Below are positions 57,559 through 64,000 of a stretch of DNA of 64,000 bases, in pieces. Each line of letters begins with the position of its first letter. The first letter of the stretch is position 1. This DNA comes from Paracoccaceae bacterium (GTDB lineage: Bacteria; Pseudomonadota; Alphaproteobacteria; Rhodobacterales; Rhodobacteraceae), in the NCBI GenBank assembly GCA_027484915.1, contig JAIXSA010000156.1, positions 1 to 64,000 on the forward strand. The letters are read 5' to 3'. The position numbers were made by a program, and so were the translations under genes. The notes below the pieces were generated by a model. The model had not been told where the DNA came from and made no database searches. It saw only the letters and a program-made list of their open reading frames with translations.

Positions 57559-59387
57559 GACACGTCCTCCTGTCTTTGCATGAGATGGGTTTTCGTGCGA
57601 ACGAAGGAATTGATCGCGGCGTGGCGGGCGAAGAGCTGGTTGAGCAGGGCCGACAAAAGCAGGGTCGAGCCCCCGGCCAGGGTGTTTTCCTCGACGTCCA
57701 GGGTGATCTCGACCCCGTGGCCAAAGCAGATCGGGCCGGGGATGCCCAGCCGCTCGACCACCTGACGTGACCGGACGCGGGTGATCGACCGGGCGTGGCG
57801 CGAAAGCGCAGGGTCGCCGCGTCCCGCATAAAGGTCCAGCATGGCGCGCAGCGGTTCGGCGTCCTGTCCCGGTTCTGCAAGCGACAGGTGGTTCAGCGAC
57901 AGCTGCGCCACCAGCCGCCAGGCCAGGTCATCCAGTTGGCTTTCCCCGCCGGAAACCACATTCGGCAGCGCCGAGGCGACCGAGGAGCGGGGGCGACGGA
58001 ACGGGGCGATCAGCTCGATCCGGCCGACGGGGTCTCCGGTCTCCAGCGAAAGCTTCGGGCTGTCGTCGAGGATCGGCAGGTCCCGGTTGGTGCACAGCGC
58101 GCGGATGTCCAGCCGCCGGATCGCCTTGGTCACCGTCACGTCCGCGGGCCGTGCTATCGACAGGAAAAGGTCGTCACCCGTGTAACTGGTGCGGGTCTGG
58201 CCGCGCCGGATTTCATCCTCACCGGGGCGCCGCGCGCGGCGTTCGGTGGTGTAGACCAGGCCCGATCCGCGGTGCTGGCCCACGGAATACAGCGGCTCGA
58301 CCTTCGCGTCCGGGCCATCGCTGTCGGCGTCCTCTACATTCGTCAGCCGGTAGATTTCAAAGTCCCGCGGGCGGGTGCGGTCGGCGTGGACGACATGGGC
58401 GGCCGAGCGGCCGTCGATCTCGATCACGTTGCACTCTTTTTCGAAGAGGTTGACCAGCGGCGTGACGAAAAGGCGAAAGTCCTTGGCGGCGATGTCGGAC
58501 AGCTCAGGCCGTGCGACGTCTAGGTAGACGACGACCTCGCAGGGGCCCGTGGTGCAACTGCGCAGCGCGGGATTCAGGCAGTCCAGCCGCAGGAAGTGGA
58601 AGCGGTCCGGCATCAGGAAGTATTCCCGCATCAGGCGGTAGCCCTCGAACGAGGGTCGGACGCGGGGCAAAAGACCCTCGCGGTCCGTGATCCCGACCAG
58701 CGAGGGGCCGACAAGCGGGTGGGATTTGCCCTTGACCGCCCGCGCGATGGCTGCAGCACCGTGGCCGAAAAGCCCGTCGAAGATCGCACCGCCACGACTG
58801 CCGCCCACGAACCACAGGTCAAGCCGGTCCAGCGACAACTCTGCCAGGCTTCCCGGCCCGACACGGGCCAGGGTGAAGCGGATCGCCGCCTCGGCGTCCG
58901 CCCGGTCAAGGCCCGCGGCGTTCATCGCGCCCTTGTCCTGCAGGTAGTCGACCTTCTCCAGCGCGATGGCCCACAGCGTCACGTCCTGCGCTGTCGTATA
59001 GGTCGCACGGGTGGCGATCCCCTCGCGGTAGGCGGCGACCGAACGGGTGCCGCGCACGACGGTATGGCCGTCCAGCATGGTCTGCACCTGCGGGCCGGGG
59101 TGGAGGACAGCCATCGTCATGGCGGGGGCGGGGCAGACAAGGTCAGGGTAGAGCTCGTCCAGAAGGTTGCGGACATAGCGGCTGCTCTCCGCGTCGACCT
59201 TCAGCCGGGTCCGGGCGGCAAGGTAGGCGACACCTTCCAGCAGCCTCTCGACATAGGGGTCGGGACAAGGAACCGAATCCAGCGACAGGTTGCGGGCCAC
59301 CGTCGGGTGCAGCGCCGCGAATTCGGTCGCAAGCTCGCGGATATGGGCCAGTTCATCTTCGTAGTAGCTTAGGAAGTTGCGATCCAT
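57522..59387 (-). CDS. tssF: T6SS baseplate protein TssF
   Basis: 621 residues. The ATG at 59387 gives MDRNFLSYYEDELAHIRELATEFA, matching the family start (the GTG one codon upstream is less likely). SVPCPDPYVERLLEGVAYLAARTRLKVD is a conserved TssF block (in parts: DPYVERLLEG, AYLAAR), later ENTLAGGSTLLLSALLNQLF near the C-terminus. It shares one base with the tssE stop (TGATG). TssF is the central wedge component. Confidence 0.94.
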   Translation of the reverse strand: MDRNFLSYYEDELAHIRELATEFAALHPTVARNLSLDSVPCPDPYVERLLEGVAYLAARTRLKVDAESSRYVRNLLDELYPDLVCPAPAMTMAVLHPGPQVQTMLDGHTVVRGTRSVAAYREGIATRATYTTAQDVTLWAIALEKVDYLQDKGAMNAAGLDRADAEAAIRFTLARVGPGSLAELSLDRLDLWFVGGSRGGAIFDGLFGHGAAAIARAVKGKSHPLVGPSLVGITDREGLLPRVRPSFEGYRLMREYFLMPDRFHFLRLDCLNPALRSCTTGPCEVVVYLDVARPELSDIAAKDFRLFVTPLVNLFEKECNVIEIDGRSAAHVVHADRTRPRDFEIYRLTNVEDADSDGPDAKVEPLYSVGQHRGSGLVYTTERRARRPGEDEIRRGQTRTSYTGDDLFLSIARPADVTVTKAIRRLDIRALCTNRDLPILDDSPKLSLETGDPVGRIELIAPFRRPRSSVASALPNVVSGGESQLDDLAWRLVAQLSLNHLSLAEPGQDAEPLRAMLDLYAGRGDPALSRHARSITRVRSRQVVERLGIPGPICFGHGVEITLDVEENTLAGGSTLLLSALLNQLFARHAAINSFVRTKTHLMQRQEDVSWPMTPGNRALI

Positions 59388-60103
59388 CACGCGTCCTCCA
59401 CCGCCGTGGTGGCGCGTCCGTTGTCGAGGTCGACCATCGTCGACAGCCGCAGCCGTTCCGGCACTGGCGAGAGCATGAGCATCGCATCGACCTCGATCTT
59501 CATCCCGGCCCGGTCGCCCGGCGCGACCTTCACGCGGATGCTGTCGCGCTTGAGGCGCGGCTCGAAGACGGCGATGACTTCGCGCAACTCTCGGGCAAGT
59601 GCGGCAAGGTCAAAGTCGGTGATGCTGCGCCCGGAAAAGGACGGGACGCCATAGTTGATCACCGACCGCCGGACATGCGGAAAATTGGCGATCAGTTCCT
59701 CGGGCGTTTCGAAGCCCTTGCGTTCTAGGTCCGACAGTTGCAGGCCGGATTCGAAGCGCTCGACGTTGAAAAGCGCCTCGATGTCGCGGCGCACCGCCTC
59801 GCGCAGGACCGAGGCGCTGACGACGATGCCGCGCTCCTCCAGAAAGGCGCGGCGGGCCATCTGGGTCAGGAAAAGATGCAGGTCGCGCCGGGTCTCTGCG
59901 TCCAGATCGGGGTCTGACTGTACGGTGCGCGCGCCACCCGAAAGCACCGTTTGCAGCTTTTCGGACCCGATCCGCGTCGCAAGATCGGCGCGCTGGCGGT
60001 TGGTCTCCGAGACAATCCCGGGCAGATCGTCGACGAGGCGGTCCCACAGGCTGGGTTGGACCGCCTCGCGTCGTGACTGGGGTGCCTGGGTCGGATCAGA
60101 CAT
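59387..60103 (-). CDS. tssE: T6SS baseplate protein TssE (gp25-like), extended N-terminus
   Basis: 238 residues, about 70-90 longer than usual TssE. Residues ~1-85 form an extra charged helical region (SLWDRLVDDLPGIVSETNRQ), the gp25/lysozyme-like wedge domain covers the rest: DIEALFNVERFESGLQLSDL, SVINYGVPSFSGRSITDFDL and IRVKVAPGDRAGMKIEVDAML in parts. TssE joins the sheath base to TssF/G/K. The N-terminal extension may dock to Hcp or TssC; its function is unknown. It ends in a 1-base overlap with tssF. Confidence 0.9.
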   Translation of the reverse strand: MSDPTQAPQSRREAVQPSLWDRLVDDLPGIVSETNRQRADLATRIGSEKLQTVLSGGARTVQSDPDLDAETRRDLHLFLTQMARRAFLEERGIVVSASVLREAVRRDIEALFNVERFESGLQLSDLERKGFETPEELIANFPHVRRSVINYGVPSFSGRSITDFDLAALARELREVIAVFEPRLKRDSIRVKVAPGDRAGMKIEVDAMLMLSPVPERLRLSTMVDLDNGRATTAVEDA

Positions 60104-60139
60104 CGCTGCGTTGCCCTATCCTTCCGGCGTTCGCGGGTG

Positions 60140-60616
60140 TCAGGCCTGGGCCTTGAGGTCGTATTCGAATTCGTTCTCGCCGGCGTCGGAATGGTCCGAG
60201 GCGAGCTTTTTGTAGACCGCCTTGATCTTGGCATAGTTCAGGCTGACGGTTTCCATCGGCGTCTCGCCGCCGGACGCCACCGAGTAGCCCGAGATGAAGA
60301 CATCGGACAGTTCGTAGGTCAGGTAGGTGAACCCATCCTCGCCGTTGTCGCGCACGAACGAGATCATCACCGTGGCAAGCGACTTGCCCTTCGCCATCCC
60401 GACGAGGATGTCGTTGGTCGAGATGTCCACTGTCTTCGAGAAGGAAAGCTCCGAAAAGTTGGGACGGCTGGTTTCGCGGATGCCGCTGGTGAAGGCGCCG
60501 ACGGCGCGGCCGACACCCCACTGCAGCGAAGAGGCGGCGATATGGTCCTCGAAACCGATCTGAGTGCTCTCGCCCTTGATGCCGTTGCCGAGGTCGATGA
60601 AAATTCCGGCTGCCAT
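60140..60616 (-). CDS. hcp: T6SS tube protein Hcp
   Basis: 158 residues. FIDLGNGIKGESTQIGFEDH, SRPNFSELSFSKTVDISTND, AKGKSLATVMISFVRDNGED and SLNYAKIKAVYK are the Hcp1-type landmarks. It forms hexameric rings stacked inside the TssBC sheath and is exported with VgrG. A strong ribosome site AAAGGAGTTAAGCT precedes the ATG, fitting the high copy number needed. Its place inside the structural operon, between tssC and tssE, is common in imp-type loci. Confidence 0.95.
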   Translation of the reverse strand: MAAGIFIDLGNGIKGESTQIGFEDHIAASSLQWGVGRAVGAFTSGIRETSRPNFSELSFSKTVDISTNDILVGMAKGKSLATVMISFVRDNGEDGFTYLTYELSDVFISGYSVASGGETPMETVSLNYAKIKAVYKKLASDHSDAGENEFEYDLKAQA

Positions 60617-60657
60617 AGCTTAACTCCTTTAGGATTGATGTACTGTGGGTCTAAAAT

Positions 60658-62169
60658 TCATCCGTTCTTCACCGAGGGAAGCTCGGACACCAGGCGAAGG
60701 CTGGCGTTGATCCCCTCAAGTTGGTAATGCGGCCGCAGATAGAACCGCGCCGCGTAATAGCCGGGCCGACCCTCGACCGAGTCGACCTGAACTTCCGCCT
60801 TTGCAAGCGGTCGCTTCGCCTTGGACTTGTCGTCTGCCATTTCCGGATTGGCCAGGACGTAGCGGTTGATCCACTCCGACAGCCATTTCTGCATGTCGCC
60901 GCGTTCCTTGTAGGTCCCGACCTTGTCGCGCGCGATGGCCTTCAGGTAGTGCGCAAAGCGGCTGACCGGGAAGAGGTAGGGCAGGTTGGCCGACAGCCGT
61001 TCGTTCGATTGGGCATCCGGGTCGACCAGGCGTCCGGCACGGGCTTCGTCGTCCTGCAGGCTGTGCGCCCCGATGAAGGCGGCGATGTCGGTGTTCTTGC
61101 GGTGCAGGATCGGCATGAACCCAAGCTTGGCCAGTTCCGCCTCTCGCCGGTCGTCGATGGCAATCTCCGTCGGGCACTTCATCGAGATGGACCCGTCGTC
61201 CGTCGGGAAGCTGTGCACCGGCAGGTTGACCACCGCGCCGCCCGATTCCACGCCCCGGATCTGGGTGCCCCAGCCATACAGCTTGTGACTGCGATTGATG
61301 TTCACGCCCATCGCGAAGGCCGCGTTCATCCAGACGTAGTGGTCATGCTTGCCGTCGATCTCTTCCTCGAAGGCGAAGCCTTTCACCGGGATCGTCGCCG
61401 CACCATAGGGCAGACGCGCCAGAACACGCGGCATCGTCAGCCCGATGTAGCGGGCGTCTTCGCTTTCACGCAGAGATTGCCAGCTTGCATAGTCGGGCGA
61501 GGACACGATCTGCTGCAGATCCTGCGGGTTCGGCAGTTCCTGCCAGCTTTCCATGCGGAACAGCTTGGGCGAAGCCGCCGCGATGAAGGGCGCGTGCGCG
61601 CTGGCGCAGATGCCCGACATGTTGCGCAGAAGGCCCACGTCGCGCGGGTGGTGGCTGAACTCGTAGGCCCCTACGATGGCCCCGAACGGCTCGCCGCCGA
61701 ACATCGAGTATTCGTCGGTGTACAGCCGCTTGAAGATGGGGGACTGGTCCCACATCTGGCCCTCGAAATCCTCCAGCGTGTCGGCCAGCTGGTCCTTGGT
61801 GATGTTCATCACCCGGATCTTCAGCTTCTGGTCGGTCTCGGTGTTGTTGACCAGGTAGTGCAGCCCGCGCCAGGTGCCTTCGATCTCGCGCACTTCGGGG
61901 GCGTGCATGATCTCGTTCATCTGGGTGGTCAGCAGGCTGTCGATCCCGGCAATCAGGTTCTTGATCGATTTGACCGCATTGCCCGAGATGGTCGCTGTGC
62001 CCGACCGGTCGGTCGCGGCCAGCGCCAGGTTCTGCACCAGCGCGTGCAGCTTCTGGCTTTCGTCTTCCTTGACGCGAAAATCCTTTTCAAGAAGGTCGCT
62101 GAATTCGCCAAGATCGACGGCCTGGGCTTCGGCGGCGGTGGCAGAGCCCTGCTTTTCCTGTTCGGCCAT
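60658..62169 (-). CDS. tssC: T6SS contractile sheath protein TssC (large subunit)
   Basis: 503 residues, normal length. Blocks include LTTQMNEIMHAPEVREIEGTW, GLHYLVNNTETDQKLKIRVM, WDQSPIFKRLYTDEYSMFGG, YEFSHHPRDVGLLRNMSGI and the C-terminal YYAARFYLRPHYQLEGINAS followed by LRLVSELPS. These are the TssC/VipB hallmarks. It starts 3 bases after tssB and together they form the sheath recycled by ClpV, which is not encoded in the window. Confidence 0.96.
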   Translation of the reverse strand: MAEQEKQGSATAAEAQAVDLGEFSDLLEKDFRVKEDESQKLHALVQNLALAATDRSGTATISGNAVKSIKNLIAGIDSLLTTQMNEIMHAPEVREIEGTWRGLHYLVNNTETDQKLKIRVMNITKDQLADTLEDFEGQMWDQSPIFKRLYTDEYSMFGGEPFGAIVGAYEFSHHPRDVGLLRNMSGICASAHAPFIAAASPKLFRMESWQELPNPQDLQQIVSSPDYASWQSLRESEDARYIGLTMPRVLARLPYGAATIPVKGFAFEEEIDGKHDHYVWMNAAFAMGVNINRSHKLYGWGTQIRGVESGGAVVNLPVHSFPTDDGSISMKCPTEIAIDDRREAELAKLGFMPILHRKNTDIAAFIGAHSLQDDEARAGRLVDPDAQSNERLSANLPYLFPVSRFAHYLKAIARDKVGTYKERGDMQKWLSEWINRYVLANPEMADDKSKAKRPLAKAEVQVDSVEGRPGYYAARFYLRPHYQLEGINASLRLVSELPSVKNG

Positions 62170-62172
62170 TCC

Positions 62173-62697
62173 TCAGCCCTCCTTCTTCATGGCTTCTTCG
62201 GCGACCTGCTGCAGCAGGGGCTCGTTCTGCAGAAGCTGGGCGATCCGCTTTTCCGCGTTCACCTTGCCATCCATGTAGCCAAGCAGTTCCTCAAGCTGGC
62301 GTCGCATCTTCAGCAACTCGGCCAACGCGGGGACCTGTTCGGCCACCTTGTCGGGGGTGAAGTCGGACATGCTCTTGAACGTGAGGTCGACGAACATCTC
62401 CTCGTCGGCCGCGCCGTCCTTGGACGGCAGGCGGTTCGGCACCCGTGCCTTCACGCGGGGGGCGAGGGCCTCCATGAACTTGCCGAAGCGGCCCGCGTCG
62501 ACGTCGACGAAGGTGCGGTCGTTGACCGGCTTCATCGCCTCTTTCGTTTCGGACTTGCCGGCGAGGTCGGCCATCACCCCCATCACGAAGGGAAGTTCGA
62601 TGGTGGTCGGGCTGCCGTAGTGTTCGACGTCATAGGCGATCTGCACGCGCGGGGCGCGGTTGCGTTCGATCACCTTTGCCTTGCTTTCACTTGCCAT
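62173..62697 (-). CDS. tssB: T6SS contractile sheath protein TssB (small subunit)
   Basis: 174 residues. RAPRVQIAYDVEHYGSPTTI and ELPFVMGVMADLAGKSETK are the VipA/TssB signature, followed by MEALAPRVKARVPNRLPS and the C-terminal helix LLQQVAEEAMKKEG. It interlocks with TssC in the sheath. tssB follows tssA by about 30 bases on the minus strand. Confidence 0.95.
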   Translation of the reverse strand: MASESKAKVIERNRAPRVQIAYDVEHYGSPTTIELPFVMGVMADLAGKSETKEAMKPVNDRTFVDVDAGRFGKFMEALAPRVKARVPNRLPSKDGAADEEMFVDLTFKSMSDFTPDKVAEQVPALAELLKMRRQLEELLGYMDGKVNAEKRIAQLLQNEPLLQQVAEEAMKKEG

Positions 62698-62727
62698 GTC
62701 TCAGACCTCTCCTGATCGTCCTGGGGC

Positions 62728-63873
62728 CTATTGCGAGGCCGATTTCTTGTCGTCGACGCCGGCGACGTTCTTGAATTCCTTCATCCCGCTCGGGGCGATC
62801 TCTTCCATCAGCTGCAGGAAGTTCATCGGCACCATCTTCCGCATCCGCCGCGCCAGATGCGGGATCGGGCTGGAGGGTTCGGTGCGTTCGTAAAAATCGA
62901 TGATCATGTCGAGACAGCGCTCGACATCCCGGCGCGAGTTGACCGAACCGGGAATGCCGCCCTGCGCCGGGGCCGGATGGGCGCCGTTCAGGGCGGGTGC
63001 GGGCAAGACCGTTTCGGTCATGGCAGTCCCCTGGGTTGAGACTTGGTCGGTGGACGACTGCTGGCCCCGGGCGGCGGCCAGGGGGCTGAGCATGCGCGCC
63101 AGAACCTTGTCCAGCTCCTTGAAGCGGACGCCGACGCCGTTTTCCATGACGCGCGCATTCAGCGCGGCTTCCAGCTGGCCAAGCGCCGTCCGTGCGGCCT
63201 CGATGCCCTGGATCAGGGCCGCCAGGTCGTCGGGCCGCTCGGCGGCCTGGGCACGGCAGGCTGTGGTCGCCCGGTTCTGTTGCGCCTCGTGCCGGGCCAG
63301 GTGTTCAGCCACCTCGCGCTCGCCCAGCCCGCTGGGCAATTCGGACTGCGCCTGGTTGCGCGTCAGCCCTCCGGCACAGAGGTCCGCGCCGGTGATCGGC
63401 CCGATGCCACGGGGATTGAGGACAACCGTAAACTCCAGGTCGCAAAGCAGACCGTTGTCGGAATTCTCCAGCTGGAAAAGCGAGTTGATGCGCCGGGTTG
63501 CCGCTTCGCGCGGCGAGGGGCTTTCGCGCAGGGTGGGGTGGGCGCTGTCCCAGTACTGTTCGACCGTCGCCGTCAGCAGGCCAAGGCCGCTGGCCAGTCC
63601 GCTGAACCCCTCGGCATTGGACAGACTGCGGACGACGATGACCAGAAGCCGGATGTCGCGCCCGGTGGCGGCCAGTTCTGCCGCCTGCTCCAGCACTGCC
63701 GACCAGTCGATGTTAACACTGCCGATGCCGCCGCTGCGCACATTCTCCAGCCGGACCGCCCGCGCGGCAGGCTCAAGAACCCGCTCGATCCCGTGGAAGC
63801 GGGGATCGTTGCGAAGTTCCAGCCCCGAGGCATTCCCTTCGCCCAACGGAACCAGAAACGGTTCAAGGTCCAT
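62728..63873 (-). CDS. tssA: T6SS protein TssA (ImpA)
   Basis: 381 residues from ATG 63873. The N-terminal ImpA domain is visible: LVPLGEGNASGLELRNDPRF, NIDWSAVLEQAAELAATGRD, GLLTATVEQYWDSAHPTL. The C-terminal part PSSPIPHLARRMRKMVPMNFL (P.SP.P.L..R...... blocks) matches the conserved PSSP.P..L region of TssA. It coordinates baseplate and sheath assembly. An upstream GTG at 63909 is possible but gives residues unlike the family. First gene of the minus-strand operon, 47 bases after a sigma-54-like promoter. Confidence 0.93.
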   Translation of the reverse strand: MDLEPFLVPLGEGNASGLELRNDPRFHGIERVLEPAARAVRLENVRSGGIGSVNIDWSAVLEQAAELAATGRDIRLLVIVVRSLSNAEGFSGLASGLGLLTATVEQYWDSAHPTLRESPSPREAATRRINSLFQLENSDNGLLCDLEFTVVLNPRGIGPITGADLCAGGLTRNQAQSELPSGLGEREVAEHLARHEAQQNRATTACRAQAAERPDDLAALIQGIEAARTALGQLEAALNARVMENGVGVRFKELDKVLARMLSPLAAARGQQSSTDQVSTQGTAMTETVLPAPALNGAHPAPAQGGIPGSVNSRRDVERCLDMIIDFYERTEPSSPIPHLARRMRKMVPMNFLQLMEEIAPSGMKEFKNVAGVDDKKSASQ

Positions 63874-63919
63874 ATGTGTCCAAAACCTTCTGCGAAACGC
63901 CAAATGCACAATCTACGCG

Positions 63920-63935
63920 GGCAAGTCTTGCACCA
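63920..63935 (-). promoter_or_regulatory. Sigma-54-like -24/-12 promoter of the T6SS operon
   Basis: On the minus strand TGGTGC-AAGAC-TTGCC keeps the GG-N10-GC core of the sigma-54 consensus TGGCAC-N5-TTGC(A/T), with two mismatches in the -24 half. The -12 GC is about 50 bases before the tssA start. Several known T6SS operons depend on sigma-54. A sigma-70 TTGACT lies nearby as an alternative, without a good -10. Confidence 0.45.
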
Positions 63936-63963
63936 CCTCACTTAAAGTCAAGGTCTTGCATCG

Positions 63964-64000
63964 ATGACCCTCGAGGCGATTGACACGATGTTCCCGGGTT
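63964..64000 (+). CDS. Possible start of a divergent gene, cut by the window edge
   Basis: ATG at 63964 opens a frame MTLEAIDTMFPG that continues to the edge. CAAGG lies about 10 bases before it. It would be divergent from tssA with a shared 90-base promoter region. Only 12 codons are visible, so coding status is uncertain. Confidence 0.25.
   Translation, partial: MTLEAIDTMFPG

Noticed and set aside
60721-62715. Plus-strand open frame of 664 codons opposite tssB/tssC
   Set aside because: Shadow of two well-conserved T6SS genes; no coding features of its own.

Overview
The window is a high-GC chromosomal segment of an alphaproteobacterium, most likely Rhodobacteraceae/Paracoccaceae. Grounds: strong G/C at third codon positions, imp-type type VI secretion gene order, an arginine-transaminase gene pair, small GGPVVVEE-type exported proteins, and a GCCTCCGGCGGGGATATTT-type intergenic motif that I associate from memory with this group. 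No replicon-level marker (rRNA, dnaA, parAB) is present. I saw no CRISPR array or complete insertion sequence.

Region 1 (1-14.5 kb) is ordinary accessory/core mix: the end of an MHS-type MFS symporter, a small membrane protein, a stand-alone receiver protein, truA, the ycjX/ycjF pair, pth, an FkbM-like methyltransferase, a flavodoxin-fold oxidoreductase divergent from its probable TetR repressor, rplY, an MFS transporter, a coupled TetR/aminotransferase/ThDP-decarboxylase operon resembling the arginine transaminase pathway (AruH/AruI), a CDF metal transporter and an SH3b protein. Palindromic hairpins sit between several convergent genes.

Region 2 (14.5-23.2 kb): a 2-hydroxyacid dehydrogenase; a tandem array of five paralogous small exported single-helix proteins, most with their own terminator; a sulfur-handling operon (persulfide-dioxygenase-like MBL enzyme, two YeeE/YedE half-transporters, a DUF2892 protein) with a Crp/Fnr regulator coupled to a dimethylglycine/sarcosine dehydrogenase; tRNA-Ser(GCT).

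Region 3 (23.2-40.2 kb) looks acquired or patchy: visibly more AT-rich stretches, a membrane glycosyltransferase-like gene interrupted by one in-frame TAA, a complete GntR/Liv ABC transporter/hydantoin-racemase cassette, a frameshifted IS5-type transposase tail, a TPR-sulfotransferase, imperfect direct repeats at about 25.6 and 34.1 kb, then a signalling cluster (small membrane protein, two degenerate receiver-like proteins, a hybrid histidine kinase with Hpt domain, a molybdopterin-domain periplasmic protein and a divergent LuxR-type response regulator). A hairpin-rich, terminator-ended intergenic stretch near 39.8-40.2 kb may encode an sRNA.

Region 4 (40.3-64 kb) is a nearly complete type VI secretion system. 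One long, mostly overlapping minus-strand operon runs tssA-tssB-tssC-hcp-tssE-tssF-tssG-fha-tssJ-tssK-tssL-tssM-tagF. A convergent plus-strand operon carries a PP2C phosphatase, a membrane-anchored M15 peptidase, an unusual protein joining a DotU/TssL-like N-terminus to a TssM C-terminus without the NTPase region, and VgrG. ClpV (tssH), the Ser/Thr kinase and PAAR are not in the window. A sigma-54-like promoter lies upstream of tssA. The TssL-TssM chimera with its neighbouring peptidase, and the five-paralogue small-protein array, are the two most unusual things here.
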